Shown here piece after piece: positions 1 to 9,027 of a DNA stretch of 64,000 nucleotides (positions are counted from its first letter, which is position 1; every line of letters starts with the position of its first letter). The position numbers and the translations under genes are program-made. Under the pieces are notes generated by a model. The model was given only the letters and a program-made list of their open reading frames with translations. It was not told the origin of the DNA and ran no database searches. Origin of the DNA: Candidatus Vagococcus giribetii (GTDB lineage Bacteria > Bacillota > Bacilli > Lactobacillales > Vagococcaceae); contig NZ_JAFLVX010000006.1 in NCBI RefSeq assembly GCF_017316185.1, positions 1 through 64,000 of the forward strand. The letters run 5' to 3'.

Positions 1-770
1 AATTTGAATGGGTTTAAGACAGCATTTATAACAATATAAAACAGAATAAAAATTCCTAATAAAAATAATAGATAACAAATAAAACTTATAATTTCAATAT
101 TTCCTTGAGATAATTCATATCTTTCTTTTAACATAAATTGCAAATTCAGAAAATCTTTTAGAAATAAAAAACTTACAAAAGCTAAAAATTCTACAATCAA
201 AAATGTTATTATTTTCCATTTAGAAATGCCATTTATTTTTTTGAATCTAGAATATGGAAGTTCAGATTTTTTTTCACGATAAATCATTTGTTTAACCAAA
301 CTGTTTTCCAGCTTTTCATTCAAGTCAATGACTATTTTATTTCCTTTTTCATCTACAATTTCCTCATGGTCTTTAGTAGAATATGAACCTAATGAAAGGT
401 TTAAATAATTGTATTCATCATGAATATTCTCAAAGTTTCTCAGAATTGTACTTTTCCCAGCTCCATATGAGCTCATCAAAGCCACATTATTAACCCCTTT
501 CATTCTGACACTTTCATCTAATCTGTCTATATACGGTTGAATCTTTTCAAGGTCATTACCTTTCAATGTCTTTGGTGCTAAACTATTTTGTTTATACTTT
601 TCTTCGATAGGTGATTTTTTTTCATTTATCTTATTAATTTTTTTTAATGAAATACGGCTAATTCCCCTTAAAACTTTTTCATAGTTTTCACTTAAATAAT
701 ATCCAAATACTAGAATTCCTAAGATAATCAATATCAACACTATATTCATATACAATTCCAACAAATTCAT
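1..770 (-). CDS. YobI/KAP-like membrane P-loop ATPase, 3' end cut by window edge
   Basis: An open frame runs from an ATG at 770 (GAGGAG directly upstream; TTG codons at residues 3-4 are alternative starts with better spacing) for 256 codons to the window edge without a stop. It has an N-terminal membrane segment (about 8-25), a Walker A loop SYGAGKST at 101-108, and two further membrane segments (about 186-204 and 227-251) after the Walker A. Membrane helices inserted after Walker A are typical of KAP-type NTPases. The lead-in LAPKTLK...YIDRLDE, the phrase NVALMSSYGAGKST and the later LPYSRFKKI resemble, from memory, the YobI-like family. The function of that family is not settled; KAP relatives include the phage-exclusion protein PifA. 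The DNA is more AT-rich and uses more AGA/ATA codons than the neighbouring operons, which suggests accessory DNA. Confidence 0.72.
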   Translation of the reverse strand, partial: MNLLELYMNIVLILIILGILVFGYYLSENYEKVLRGISRISLKKINKINEKKSPIEEKYKQNSLAPKTLKGNDLEKIQPYIDRLDESVRMKGVNNVALMSSYGAGKSTILRNFENIHDEYNYLNLSLGSYSTKDHEEIVDEKGNKIVIDLNEKLENSLVKQMIYREKKSELPYSRFKKINGISKWKIITFLIVEFLAFVSFLFLKDFLNLQFMLKERYELSQGNIEIISFICYLLFLLGIFILFYIVINAVLNPFK

Positions 771-780
771 CTCCTCTATC

Positions 781-960
781 TCAATTAAGCTTCTTCAATA
801 TTTTTCTAGCGTATGAACTATTAGTTATTAGATCTCTGCCTATACCAAGATATTTAACCTTTATTCGTAAAAGCGTACAAATTTCTCTTAACTTAAACTT
901 AACACTATCAACTCTTGCTTTATTTTATTAATATCATTTATATCTATATACAATCTCCTT
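781..960 (-). other. possible short leader gene or frameshifted remnant before the YobI-like gene
   Basis: A ribosome-site-like AAGGAG lies at 955-960 on the minus strand. The frame after it has only a TTG (spacing 1) or an ATA as possible starts and closes after about 20 codons. An overlapping frame is open from 924 to a TGA at 781-783 and encodes about 47 lysine/arginine-rich residues ending in ARKILKKLN, but it has no start codon. The two frames could be one small gene broken by an indel. The stop lies 10 bp before the start of the YobI-like gene, so the two would be co-transcribed. No family recognised. The rest of the 771-1226 gap holds the putative promoter, the SufT terminator and otherwise nothing I can assign. 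Confidence 0.25.
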
Positions 961-1001
961 AAAAAACATAAGATACATACCAAAATAGTTCGTTGATAAT
1001 C

Positions 1002-1010
1002 AGTATATCA
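1002..1010 (-). promoter_or_regulatory. putative extended -10 promoter for the YobI-like unit
   Basis: On the minus strand TG-A-TATACT forms an extended -10 box. There is no good -35 box 17 bp upstream, as can be the case for extended -10 promoters. It lies about 40 bp before the AAGGAG at 955-960. Confidence 0.35.
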
Positions 1011-1120
1011 AACTTTGTTTAAAAAAAACTGAAATTATATAATTTTAGAAACATCCTATATGTAAATATTGTATGATACTAACAAATATTGGTTATTTTA
1101 TCTCTAAATATAAACAAAAA

Positions 1121-1151
1121 CTCTTAATCAATTAAAAGAATTGATTAAGAG
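1121..1151 (-). terminator. terminator of the SufT-like gene
   Basis: A perfect 13-bp stem (CTCTTAATCAATT and its complement) with a 5-nt loop is followed on the minus strand by a T-rich tract (TTTTTGTTTA). It separates the housekeeping genes from the AT-rich edge. Confidence 0.85.
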
Positions 1152-1226
1152 TTTCAATCTGATTAATAACATTTATAAATAGTAACTTCATTTCTATTTA
1201 CCAATCTAGCACTTTAAAATTTCGAA

Positions 1227-1559
1227 TTACTTAATCCCCAAAGAAATCCTAGCATATCGACTCATTCTATCAGTCGTCCATGCAGGGTACCAAACTAATT
1301 TTACTTCAACTTCTTTGACTTCATCGATTTCTCCCACTGCTTGGTGGATTTGTTCAGTGATAACGTCAGCAAGTGGGCAACCCATTGTTGTTAGTGTCAT
1401 TTTCACTTCACAGTAGCCATTGTCATCTAAGTTAACTTCATATATAAGACCTAAATTAACGATATCAATGCCTAATTCAGGGTCAATAACTGATTCTAAA
1501 GAAGCAATAATTTCTTCTTTAATATCTTCTAATTCTTCTTCTGTCCATCTTTCACTCAT
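1227..1559 (-). CDS. SufT/MIP18-family (DUF59) iron-sulfur assembly protein
   Basis: This 110-residue protein is full length for the single-domain DUF59/MIP18 family (SufT, YitW and PaaD relatives). The conserved DPELGIDIVNLGLIY block is at 26-40, the family cysteine is C61 in TTMGCP, and a VWYPAW motif is at 89-94. Members help to mature or insert Fe-S clusters in the cytoplasm. No suf genes are nearby, so it acts as a stand-alone factor here. The ATG has GAGGAG upstream. It follows lysA by 68 bp with no terminator between them that I can see, so the two may share a transcript, and it ends at the strong hairpin at 1121-1151. The family call is firm; the client proteins are unknown. Confidence 0.88.
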   Translation of the reverse strand: MSERWTEEELEDIKEEIIASLESVIDPELGIDIVNLGLIYEVNLDDNGYCEVKMTLTTMGCPLADVITEQIHQAVGEIDEVKEVEVKLVWYPAWTTDRMSRYARISLGIK

Positions 1560-1627
1560 TGAGCAACACTCCTCTCATCTTGTCTTCATAATAACCGAGA
1601 AAATAGATTTTGTAAATCCATTGAGAG

Positions 1628-2938
1628 TTACTTCAAATCTAAATCTAACCGGATCATATCTTTCACGCTTTCCCTACGAATCACTAATTGGCTCTTGCCG
1701 TCTTCAACAAAAACAACGGCGGGTTTTTGATTTCTATTATAGTTATTTGCCATGGAATAACCATAGGCTCCTGTAGTTGTCATAGCGATAATATCCCCTG
1801 GTTGAGTAGGTGATAGCATTAAGTCCTCAATTAATTTATCGCCACTTTCACAGTATTTTCCAACTAGAGTAACTTGTTCTTGGTTTTCTTCTGTCTGACG
1901 ATTGGCTAAGAAGGCTTGATAGGTTGCTCCGTAAAGAGCTGGACGAATATTGTCTCCCATGCCACCATCAACTGCTAAAAAGTGTCTAACACCTTCCACA
2001 TCTTTTCTTGATCCAACTGTATACAAACTAGTCCCAGCTTCTGCCACAATAGATCGCCCTGGTTCAATCCAAATTTCCGGTAGTGGATAGTTTCGTTTGT
2101 TGCATTCACTTTTCACTTTTTCAACCATTTGTTTGACATACTCATTACTTGGTAAGGGTTGGTCACCAGAGGTATATTTAACCCCAAATCCGCCACCTAA
2201 ATTTAGGATAGGCGCAACAAAATCAAACTGATCTCTCCAGCTTATCAAAATATCTAACATCTTCTCTGTAGCAACTGAAAAGCCTGTTGTATCAAATATT
2301 TGCGACCCAATATGACAATGAATCCCCACTAAATCAAGGTGAATGGCTTCCTTAACTAATTGAAATGCTTTAGCTGCTTGACCACTTTTGACGTCAAAGC
2401 CAAATTTTGAGTCCTCTTGTCCTGTTAAAATATAATCATGGGTATGTGCATCTACACCAGGAGTCACTCGTAGCATGACTCTTTGCGTTTTCTCATGTTG
2501 CTTGGTTATCTCATCTAACAAACCAATTTCATGGAAATTATCTAAAATAATCATGCCAACGTTATTTGTTACCGCATATTCTAATTCTTCGTAGGATTTA
2601 TTGTTTCCATGACATTCAATCATTTCAGGTGATACACCAGCTTCTAGTGCTGTATATAACTCACCTTGTGAGACAACATCAAATCCTAAGCCTTCTGATT
2701 TGAGAAGTTGATAGATTGCTTTACACGTAAATGCTTTACTTGCATAAACGACACGATGCTTTACACCTAATGCTTCAAAGGTTTCTTTAAAATCTCTTGC
2801 TTGTTGCTTGATTAAGGCTGTGTCATAGACAAATAATGGCGTCCCATAATCTTTGACTAGCTCTGTAACTGGACACTTCCCGATTTCCAGTTCTCCTTGT
2901 TTGTTGATCTGACTTGTTCCAAATAACAACGGCTCCAT
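1628..2938 (-). CDS. lysA: diaminopimelate decarboxylase
   Basis: LysA decarboxylates meso-diaminopimelate to L-lysine, the last step of lysine synthesis, with pyridoxal phosphate. The 436-residue fold-type III enzyme shows the PLP lysine K68 in YASKAF, HIGSQ at 209-213, the phosphate-binding GGGFG at 248-252, EPGRS at 292-296 and the substrate-binding CESGD at 363-367. All key motifs are intact. The only other diaminopimelate-pathway gene in the window is dapL about 48 kb away, so the pathway genes are scattered. lysA follows the accA terminator and so probably has its own promoter in the short gap at 2939-3005. Start chosen at the ATG of MEPLLFG. Confidence 0.95.
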   Translation of the reverse strand: MEPLLFGTSQINKQGELEIGKCPVTELVKDYGTPLFVYDTALIKQQARDFKETFEALGVKHRVVYASKAFTCKAIYQLLKSEGLGFDVVSQGELYTALEAGVSPEMIECHGNNKSYEELEYAVTNNVGMIILDNFHEIGLLDEITKQHEKTQRVMLRVTPGVDAHTHDYILTGQEDSKFGFDVKSGQAAKAFQLVKEAIHLDLVGIHCHIGSQIFDTTGFSVATEKMLDILISWRDQFDFVAPILNLGGGFGVKYTSGDQPLPSNEYVKQMVEKVKSECNKRNYPLPEIWIEPGRSIVAEAGTSLYTVGSRKDVEGVRHFLAVDGGMGDNIRPALYGATYQAFLANRQTEENQEQVTLVGKYCESGDKLIEDLMLSPTQPGDIIAMTTTGAYGYSMANNYNRNQKPAVVFVEDGKSQLVIRRESVKDMIRLDLDLK

Positions 2939-3005
2939 AAATAAATCACTCTCTTCATTTTTTGATTGACTGTATTATACCCTAAATAGAGAGAAAAAAA
3001 GCCAA

Positions 3006-3028
3006 AAAAGAGCATAATACTCTCTTTT
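3006..3028 (-). terminator. terminator at the end of the fab/acc operon
   Basis: A 7-bp stem AAAAGAG/CTCTTTT with a 9-nt loop follows accA on the minus strand. The stem's own T-run is followed by a second T-rich stretch after GGC. Confidence 0.7.
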
Positions 3029-3032
3029 GACT

Positions 3033-3824
3033 TTAAAACTTTCTAAATCGCTCATATCGTTGTTCCTGCAACTCAGAAACACTCAACTGTTTTAAGCTAT
3101 CAAGACTTGCCACTAATTCCTTTTTGATTGATTCACTTAACTCTTTAGGGCTAAGTAAATCTTCTCCATTTGTTTCTGGAATGATTTTTTCAATCACATC
3201 AAGTTCTTTTAAATCATAAGACGTTAGTTTCATGATTTCTGCTGCTTCTTCTGCTCTTGAACTATCTTTCCATAAAATAGAAGCAAATCCTTCTGGTGAA
3301 AGAATTGAGTAAATGCTATGCTCTAGCATCCAAACTTCGTTGGCAACAGCTAAAGCTAAAGCACCGCCACTTCCTCCTTCACCCGTTAGAACTGAAATAA
3401 CAGGCACTTTTAATTGACTCATCTCATAAAGATTTCTAGCGATTGCTTCTCCTTCGCCTCTCTCTTCTGCTTCAATCCCGCAAAAAGCTCCCGGTGTATT
3501 CACAAAAGTGATGATTGGGCGATTAAATTTTTCTGCTTGCTTCATTAATCTTAAAGATTTACGATAGCCTTCAGGACTCGGTGAGCCAAATTTAGTCGCA
3601 ATGTTTTCTTCTAGATTCTTTCCCTTTTGAATCCCAATCACCGTCACAGGTTCTCCGTTCAAATACGCAATGCCTCCAACAACAGCGCCATCATCTCCGA
3701 AGTATCTATCTCCATGAAGTTCAACAAAAGAATCAAAGATTAAATCAATCAATTCTAAAGAGGTCAGACGCTCAGCATCTCTAGCTAATTTAACAATTGT
3801 ATTAGCTGATTTTGTTTGTTTCAT
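3033..3824 (-). CDS. accA: acetyl-CoA carboxylase carboxyltransferase subunit alpha
   Basis: AccA forms with AccD the carboxyltransferase that moves CO2 from carboxybiotin to acetyl-CoA, giving malonyl-CoA. The crotonase-like fold shows [20 protein letters not shown] and [13 protein letters not shown], typical of the alpha subunit. At 263 residues it is of the short Lactobacillales type. An upstream GTG at 3830 is in frame but only 3 bp from AAAAGGGG, so the ATG at 3824 (spacing 9) is preferred. The ribosome site lies inside the end of accD, which implies translational coupling in a two-subunit complex. It is the last gene of the fab operon. Confidence 0.94.
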   Translation of the reverse strand: MKQTKSANTIVKLARDAERLTSLELIDLIFDSFVELHGDRYFGDDGAVVGGIAYLNGEPVTVIGIQKGKNLEENIATKFGSPSPEGYRKSLRLMKQAEKFNRPIITFVNTPGAFCGIEAEERGEGEAIARNLYEMSQLKVPVISVLTGEGGSGGALALAVANEVWMLEHSIYSILSPEGFASILWKDSSRAEEAAEIMKLTSYDLKELDVIEKIIPETNGEDLLSPKELSESIKKELVASLDSLKQLSVSELQEQRYERFRKF

Positions 3825-3829
3825 ACGCA

Positions 3830-4693
3830 CTAACCCCTTTTCTGATGCATGGCAAGTAATAATGCCAATGTGTCTTTCATTTCATTTCGAGGCACAATCT
3901 TATCGATAAAGCCTCGTTCTAGTAAAAATTCTGCTTTCTGGAAGTCATCTGGTAATTTTTGGCGAATGGTTTGTTCAATCACGCGTCTTCCTGCAAATCC
4001 AATCATGGTTTGTGGCTCAGCTAGGATAATATCTCCTTGCATGGCAAAACTTGCCGTGACACCACCCGTTGTTGGATCAGTTAAAACGGTGATATAGAAA
4101 AGTCCTGCTTCGCTATGTTTTTTCACTGCACCAGATATTTTCGCCATTTGCATTAAAGATAAAATACCTTCTTGCATTCTAGCGCCACCTGAGGCAGTAA
4201 ACATAATAACAGGCAATTCTAATTCAGTTGCTTTTTCAAAAGCACGAGTAATTTTTTCTCCAACAATACTACTCATACTTCCCATAATAAAGCGACTATC
4301 CATAATACCAATGACCACTTGTTGCCCATTAATAGTCCCAAGACCTGTGACAACAGCTTCGTCCATACCAGTTTGTTTTTTTACTTTTTCAACTTTTTCT
4401 TTATACTCAGGAAAGTTAATCGGATTTCTAAAGGCGATATCCTCATCCCAAGACTCAAAACTACCTTCATCAATGACTAGATTTAATCGTTGAAATGCCC
4501 CGATTCTAAATCCATAACCACAGTGATGACATGTTCTTTCTTGTCCCAACTCTTTTTTATGCAGCGGTTTGTGACAACTTGGACATTTCTCCCAAGACCC
4601 ATCAGGGACGAAAGGTTTGGCTTGACGGCTTTCTTTTTTCTCTGATTGGGACGGAGTGATACGAATATATTCTCTTTTTTTAAATAAGCCCAT
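3830..4693 (-). CDS. accD: acetyl-CoA carboxylase carboxyltransferase subunit beta
   Basis: The beta subunit of the carboxyltransferase, 287 residues. The N-terminal zinc ribbon is visible as C37-x2-C40 and C55-x2-C58, followed by the crotonase-fold domain with [12 protein letters not shown] and [16 protein letters not shown]. It works as a complex with AccA, encoded just downstream, and takes the carboxyl group from biotinylated AccB. The gap to accC is 45 bp with no hairpin, so it is transcribed with the fab operon. Nothing is missing. Confidence 0.96.
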   Translation of the reverse strand: MGLFKKREYIRITPSQSEKKESRQAKPFVPDGSWEKCPSCHKPLHKKELGQERTCHHCGYGFRIGAFQRLNLVIDEGSFESWDEDIAFRNPINFPEYKEKVEKVKKQTGMDEAVVTGLGTINGQQVVIGIMDSRFIMGSMSSIVGEKITRAFEKATELELPVIMFTASGGARMQEGILSLMQMAKISGAVKKHSEAGLFYITVLTDPTTGGVTASFAMQGDIILAEPQTMIGFAGRRVIEQTIRQKLPDDFQKAEFLLERGFIDKIVPRNEMKDTLALLLAMHQKRG

Positions 4694-4738
4694 ATCTCTC
4701 CTCCTTCTCTATTTTTTATCTATCTTCATAGAACACAA

Positions 4739-6097
4739 CTACTTTTTCCAAATGGGTAAAAAGGTTTCTTGTAAAAAGCTAGTGTCATATTTTCCATCAA
4801 TAATTTGTTGGTGGGTAATCAAATCTAATTGAAATTCTTGATTCGTTAATAAGCCATCTGTCACTAACTCAGAGAGTGCTCGTTGCATTTTGCTTAAAGC
4901 TTCCATCCGGTTTTCTCCGTGAACAATGACTTTAGCAATCATGGAATCATAATAGGGAGGAATGGTGTAACCTTGATACATGGCACTATCCACTCGTAAA
5001 CCTAAGCCTCCACTAGGTAATAATAACGTATGAACTGTTCCTGGTGAGGGTGCAAAGTTAAAGGCAGGGTTTTCAGCATTAATTCGACATTCAATGGCAT
5101 GTCCTGTTAAACTAATATCCGATTGTTGTAAACTCAATGCTTCTCCTGCTGCAATTTTTAGTTGCCACTTAACAATGTCGACTCCTGTAACCATTTCAGT
5201 AACAGGATGCTCTACTTGGATACGTGTATTCATTTCCATGAAATAAAAATTATTATCCAGATCAACTAAGAATTCAATCGTTCCAGCATTTTCATACGCT
5301 ACTGCTTTTGCTGCTTTTAATGCAGCTGCTCCCATCTGATCTCTTAAGGTTTCAGACAAACCAAAAGCAGGTGCTTCTTCTAATACTTTTTGATTACTTC
5401 TTTGCAAAGAACAATCTCTTTCACCTAGATGAATCACATGTCCGTATTGGTCGCCTAAAATTTGAACTTCAATATGACGTGCTGGGTAAATCACTTTTTC
5501 AATATACATTTGACCATTACCAAAAGCAGCTAAGGCTTCTTGTTGGGCTGATTGAAATTGTTTTTCCAGTTCAGATTCAACTAATACTTTACGAATCCCT
5601 TTACCACCACCACCGGCAGCAGCTTTTAACATGATAGGATAGCCTACTTCATCTGCAATGGCTTTAGCTTCTTTTAAAGTTGAAATCTCACCTTCACTAC
5701 CTGGAATGACAGGTACATTAGCATCAATCATTAATTTTCTGGCATTAATTTTGTTCCCCATAGAATCAATTGTTTCTGGCTTTGGACCAATAAACTTGAT
5801 TTGACATTCTTCACACATCTCAGCAAACATGCTGTTTTCTGCTAAGAAACCAAATCCTGGGTGAATGGCTTCAGCACCACTCACAATTGCCGCACTTAAC
5901 ACACTGTGCATGTTCAGGTAGGAATCAGTCGCTTTTGCTGGGCCAATACAGATAGCTTCATCAGCCATCTCTACATGTAATGCCTCACGGTCCGCTTCTG
6001 AAAAAATAGCAACTGTTTTAATACCTAACTCACGACAGCCTCGAATGATTCTAACGGCAATTTCTCCTCGGTTAGCAATTAAAACTTTATTAAACAT
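4739..6097 (-). CDS. accC: acetyl-CoA carboxylase biotin carboxylase subunit
   Basis: AccC carboxylates the biotin on AccB using ATP and bicarbonate. The 452-residue ATP-grasp protein carries the glycine-rich loop AAGGGGKG at about 160-167, the biotin-carboxylase signature ERDCSLQRSNQK and the metal-binding region EMNTRIQVEHPVTE. The start is placed at MFNKVLIANRG (ATG at 6097) because a GGAG lies 10 bp upstream; a longer in-frame start at 6139 would run into fabZ and adds residues not found in the family. The fabZ stop is only 2 bp before the ATG, so translation is probably coupled. Confidence 0.95.
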   Translation of the reverse strand: MFNKVLIANRGEIAVRIIRGCRELGIKTVAIFSEADREALHVEMADEAICIGPAKATDSYLNMHSVLSAAIVSGAEAIHPGFGFLAENSMFAEMCEECQIKFIGPKPETIDSMGNKINARKLMIDANVPVIPGSEGEISTLKEAKAIADEVGYPIMLKAAAGGGGKGIRKVLVESELEKQFQSAQQEALAAFGNGQMYIEKVIYPARHIEVQILGDQYGHVIHLGERDCSLQRSNQKVLEEAPAFGLSETLRDQMGAAALKAAKAVAYENAGTIEFLVDLDNNFYFMEMNTRIQVEHPVTEMVTGVDIVKWQLKIAAGEALSLQQSDISLTGHAIECRINAENPAFNFAPSPGTVHTLLLPSGGLGLRVDSAMYQGYTIPPYYDSMIAKVIVHGENRMEALSKMQRALSELVTDGLLTNQEFQLDLITHQQIIDGKYDTSFLQETFLPIWKK

Positions 6098-6099
6098 GG

Positions 6100-6531
6100 C
6101 TACTTCGCTCCGATAATAAATGTCATAAGTGCTGTACAAACTTTTTTACCTTCAACAGAAGCTGTTGCTTTTCCAACACCGATGTTTCCTTTTTGTTTGA
6201 TGATTTCCATTTCCATAACTAATACGTCACCAGGAACTACTTTTTGACGGAATTTAACTTTGTCAATTCCACCTAAATAACCTGTTTGACCTTGAAATTC
6301 TTCACTCTTAAGTAAAGGAATTGAACCTGTTTGTGCTAAGGCTTCTAAAATTAACACGCCTGGCATAACTGGCTCACCTGGGAAATGTCCTGGGAAGAAG
6401 CTTTCGTTATAAGTCACGTTTTTAATAGCTTTAACGTATTTACCTGGTTCTAATTCAGTTACTTTATCAACCATCATAATTGGGTAGCGGTTTGGAATGA
6501 TTTCCATAATTTCTTGTACATTTAATTGCAT
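6100..6531 (-). CDS. fabZ: 3-hydroxyacyl-ACP dehydratase FabZ
   Basis: FabZ removes water from 3-hydroxyacyl-ACP to give trans-2-enoyl-ACP in each elongation round. The 143-residue hot-dog protein has the catalytic histidine H49 in FFPGHFPG and the glutamate E63 in LILEALAQTG. The ATG at 6531 follows AGGAGG with good spacing; an upstream in-frame start at 6570 would overlap accB and is rejected. Related bacteria such as E. faecalis also carry FabN, an isomerising FabZ relative for unsaturated fatty acids. Position next to fabF and accB points to the plain dehydratase, but the sequence alone does not exclude isomerase activity. Confidence 0.93.
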   Translation of the reverse strand: MQLNVQEIMEIIPNRYPIMMVDKVTELEPGKYVKAIKNVTYNESFFPGHFPGEPVMPGVLILEALAQTGSIPLLKSEEFQGQTGYLGGIDKVKFRQKVVPGDVLVMEMEIIKQKGNIGVGKATASVEGKKVCTALMTFIIGAK

Positions 6532-6541
6532 GTTTATCCTC

Positions 6542-7027
6542 CTAGTTAATGCGGAATAGGCCTTGACCAAATTCTACAACGTCTTCATTTTCAATTAGTA
6601 TTTCTGTTACAGTTCCTGCAACATCACTCTTAATTTCATTCATAATTTTCATTGCTTCAACAATACATAACGTATCTCCAACAGCAACTTTGTCACCAAC
6701 GCTAACAAAACTTGGTGCGCTAGGATCACTTGATGTATACACCACACCAACGATAGGTGATGTTACTAGTTCTCCAACTGCATCAGTTGTTTCCTTCGTT
6801 GCCACTTCTGGCTCACTTGGTACTGAAGCCGTTTGAGTTACAACGGCTGGTTGAACAACAGGTGCAACTGGTACTTCTTGTTGAACATTGATTGACTCAG
6901 TTTGGGCTACGCGACTAGTTTCATTTTTACTTAAATATAAAGATAAGTCTCCTTGCTTTAAATCAAGCTCACGAATACTACCTGAATCAAATAGCTCTAA
7001 TAACTCTTTAATTTCTGACAAATTCAA
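6542..7027 (-). CDS. accB: biotin carboxyl carrier protein of acetyl-CoA carboxylase
   Basis: AccB carries the covalently bound biotin between AccC and AccAD. The 161-residue protein has an N-terminal helical part, a proline/alanine/valine-rich flexible linker (about 50-85) and a C-terminal biotinyl domain with K127 in the VEAMKIM motif. The start is a TTG at 7027 with GAGGTGA 6 bp upstream; the fabF stop lies 2 bp before it, so expression is coupled to fabF. The non-ATG start may limit its amount relative to its neighbours (inference). Confidence 0.94.
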   Translation of the reverse strand: MNLSEIKELLELFDSGSIRELDLKQGDLSLYLSKNETSRVAQTESINVQQEVPVAPVVQPAVVTQTASVPSEPEVATKETTDAVGELVTSPIVGVVYTSSDPSAPSFVSVGDKVAVGDTLCIVEAMKIMNEIKSDVAGTVTEILIENEDVVEFGQGLFRIN

Positions 7028-7029
7028 GG

Positions 7030-8268
7030 TTACTCACCTCGCCATTTCTTCATACAAATCACTGCATTATGCCCACCAAATCCAAGTGAGTTACTTAGTG
7101 TGTATTCAACTTCATGCTCTCTTCCTACTTGAGGTACGTAATCTAAATCACACACCTCATCAGCTGTTTCTAACCCAATTGTTGGTGGCACGAAGTCTGC
7201 CTCTAAAGCTGCTAAACAAGCAATAGCTTCAACAGCACCTGCTGCTCCTAACAAATGACCTACCATACTTTTCGTACTTGAGATTGGCACATGTTTAGCT
7301 TCTTCTCCAAGGGCATATTTAATAGCTGTTGTTTCACCGCTGTCATTAGCTGGTGTACTTGTTCCGTGGGCATTAATATAACTCACATCACTTGCACTAA
7401 TACCTGCTTCTTCCATGGCTAACAACATACATTTACCTGCACCAGAACCATCTGGATTGGGACTCGTAATATGATAAGAATCACTATTTGATCCATAACC
7501 TACTACTTCACCGTAAATTTTAGCACCACGAGCTAACGCATGCTCTAACTCTTCTAACATTAATACAGCACTACCTTCACCCATAACAAAACCACTACGG
7601 TCTTTATCAAATGGAATTGAGGCACGATCTGGATCAGTTGCTGGTGTTAAGGCTGTTAGTGAGGCAAATCCAGAGATTCCAATCTCACAAATAGTTGCTT
7701 CAGCACCACCGGCTAAAATAGCGTCTTGATAGCCATGTTTGATATTACGGAATGCTTCACCAATTGCATTTGTTGCAGAGGCACAAGCCGTCACAATAGA
7801 CGTACAAATTCCTTTTGCACCTACTTTGATTGAAATATTTCCCGCAGCCATGTTACCAATTGCCATAGGAACAAAGAATGGTGCCACACGTTTTGGTCCT
7901 TTGTCATGCATACGAATGACTTGATTTTGAATGGTTTCCATACCACCAATCCCAGAACTCACAATAACACCTAGACGGTCTGGATTGATTGAGTCAGTAT
8001 CTAAACCACTGTCTTCCATTGCTTGAGTCGCAGCTGCAATACCATAGACAGAAAACATATCCATACGTTTTGCTTCTTTTTTCTCCATATATAAAGTAGG
8101 GTCAAAGTCTTTAACTTCAGCAGCTACTGTAATACCTGTTTCTGTTGCATCAAACTTTTTAATGGGTGCAATACCGTTTTTTCCAGCAAGTAAGTTCTTC
8201 TTAAACTCTTCAGCCGTATTACCTAAAGGAGTGATAGCTCCCATTCCTGTTACAACTACTCTTCTCAT
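7030..8268 (-). CDS. fabF: 3-oxoacyl-ACP synthase II
   Basis: FabF condenses malonyl-ACP with acyl-ACP during chain elongation. The 412-residue thiolase-fold enzyme has the Cys-His-His triad: C162 in TACASATNAI, H301 in INAHGTSTP and H338 in GHLLGAAG. It is the only elongating ketoacyl synthase in the window; FabH handles initiation. A second synthase (FabO type) elsewhere in the genome would be expected if the organism makes unsaturated fatty acids as E. faecalis does, but this cannot be seen here. It lies 11 bp after fabG and 2 bp before accB. Confidence 0.96.
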   Translation of the reverse strand: MRRVVVTGMGAITPLGNTAEEFKKNLLAGKNGIAPIKKFDATETGITVAAEVKDFDPTLYMEKKEAKRMDMFSVYGIAAATQAMEDSGLDTDSINPDRLGVIVSSGIGGMETIQNQVIRMHDKGPKRVAPFFVPMAIGNMAAGNISIKVGAKGICTSIVTACASATNAIGEAFRNIKHGYQDAILAGGAEATICEIGISGFASLTALTPATDPDRASIPFDKDRSGFVMGEGSAVLMLEELEHALARGAKIYGEVVGYGSNSDSYHITSPNPDGSGAGKCMLLAMEEAGISASDVSYINAHGTSTPANDSGETTAIKYALGEEAKHVPISSTKSMVGHLLGAAGAVEAIACLAALEADFVPPTIGLETADEVCDLDYVPQVGREHEVEYTLSNSLGFGGHNAVICMKKWRGE

Positions 8269-8279
8269 GACATTTCCTC

Positions 8280-9014
8280 CTAGCCATTCATAACCATGCC
8301 GCCATCAACATTAATGACTTGGCCTGTAATATACTTGTTAGTCGCTAAAAAGACAGCTGTTCTTGCAATGTCTTCTACTTGTCCTAATTTTTTTAAAGGA
8401 ATTTGAGCAACTGTTGCTTCTTTGACTTTGTCACTTAAGACATCAGTCATATCTGTTTCAATAAAGCCTGGGGCAATCGCGTTACATGTAATACCACGTG
8501 AAGCTAATTCTCTTGCCACAGATTTAGTTAAGCCAATCACACCAGCTTTACTTGCAGCATAATTTGCTTGCCCAGCATTACCTGTTAAACCAACGACACT
8601 TGATAGGTTAATAATAGTCCCTGATTTTTGTTTTAACATAATACCTGACACTTGTTGCGTCGTGTTAAATGTTCCTTTTAGATTGACATTAATAACAGAA
8701 TCAAATTCTTCTTCTTTCATACGCATCAATAACATATCTCGCGTAATCCCTGCATTATTAATCAATACATCAACTGAACCAAATGTTGCTTTAGCTTCAG
8801 TGATTAATTTTTTAGCGTCATCCATGTACTGGATATCTCCTAAAACCACATGTGTTTTCACACCGTAAGATTCAATTTCTTCAACTAATTCTGGAGAAAT
8901 TTCTTTACGCGCATTTAATACAATGTTGGCTCCTTCTTTAGCAAATTGAATCGCTAATCCACGACCAATCCCACGAGAACTTCCTGTAATGACTACTGTT
9001 TTTTCTTTTAACAA
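8280..9014 (-). CDS. fabG: 3-oxoacyl-ACP reductase
   Basis: FabG reduces 3-oxoacyl-ACP with NADPH. The 244-residue short-chain dehydrogenase has the nucleotide-binding TGSSRGIG at 10-17, NNAG at 86-89, a catalytic serine at 138/139, Y152 and K156 (YxxxK), and the C-terminal [14 protein letters not shown]. The start is a TTG at 9014, with AGGAGG 9 bp upstream and no better ATG. It lies between fabD and fabF with short gaps. Confidence 0.95.
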   Translation of the reverse strand: MLKEKTVVITGSSRGIGRGLAIQFAKEGANIVLNARKEISPELVEEIESYGVKTHVVLGDIQYMDDAKKLITEAKATFGSVDVLINNAGITRDMLLMRMKEEEFDSVINVNLKGTFNTTQQVSGIMLKQKSGTIINLSSVVGLTGNAGQANYAASKAGVIGLTKSVARELASRGITCNAIAPGFIETDMTDVLSDKVKEATVAQIPLKKLGQVEDIARTAVFLATNKYITGQVINVDGGMVMNG

Positions 9015-9027
9015 GTGATACTACCTC

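Noticed and set aside
1420-1776. 118-codon open frame on the plus strand across sufT and lysA
   Set aside because: It is antisense to two well-supported genes, has no ribosome site, and its translation has no recognisable motif.
5308-5634. 108-codon plus-strand frame inside accC
   Set aside because: Antisense shadow of the accC coding sequence; low-complexity leucine-rich translation and no ribosome site.
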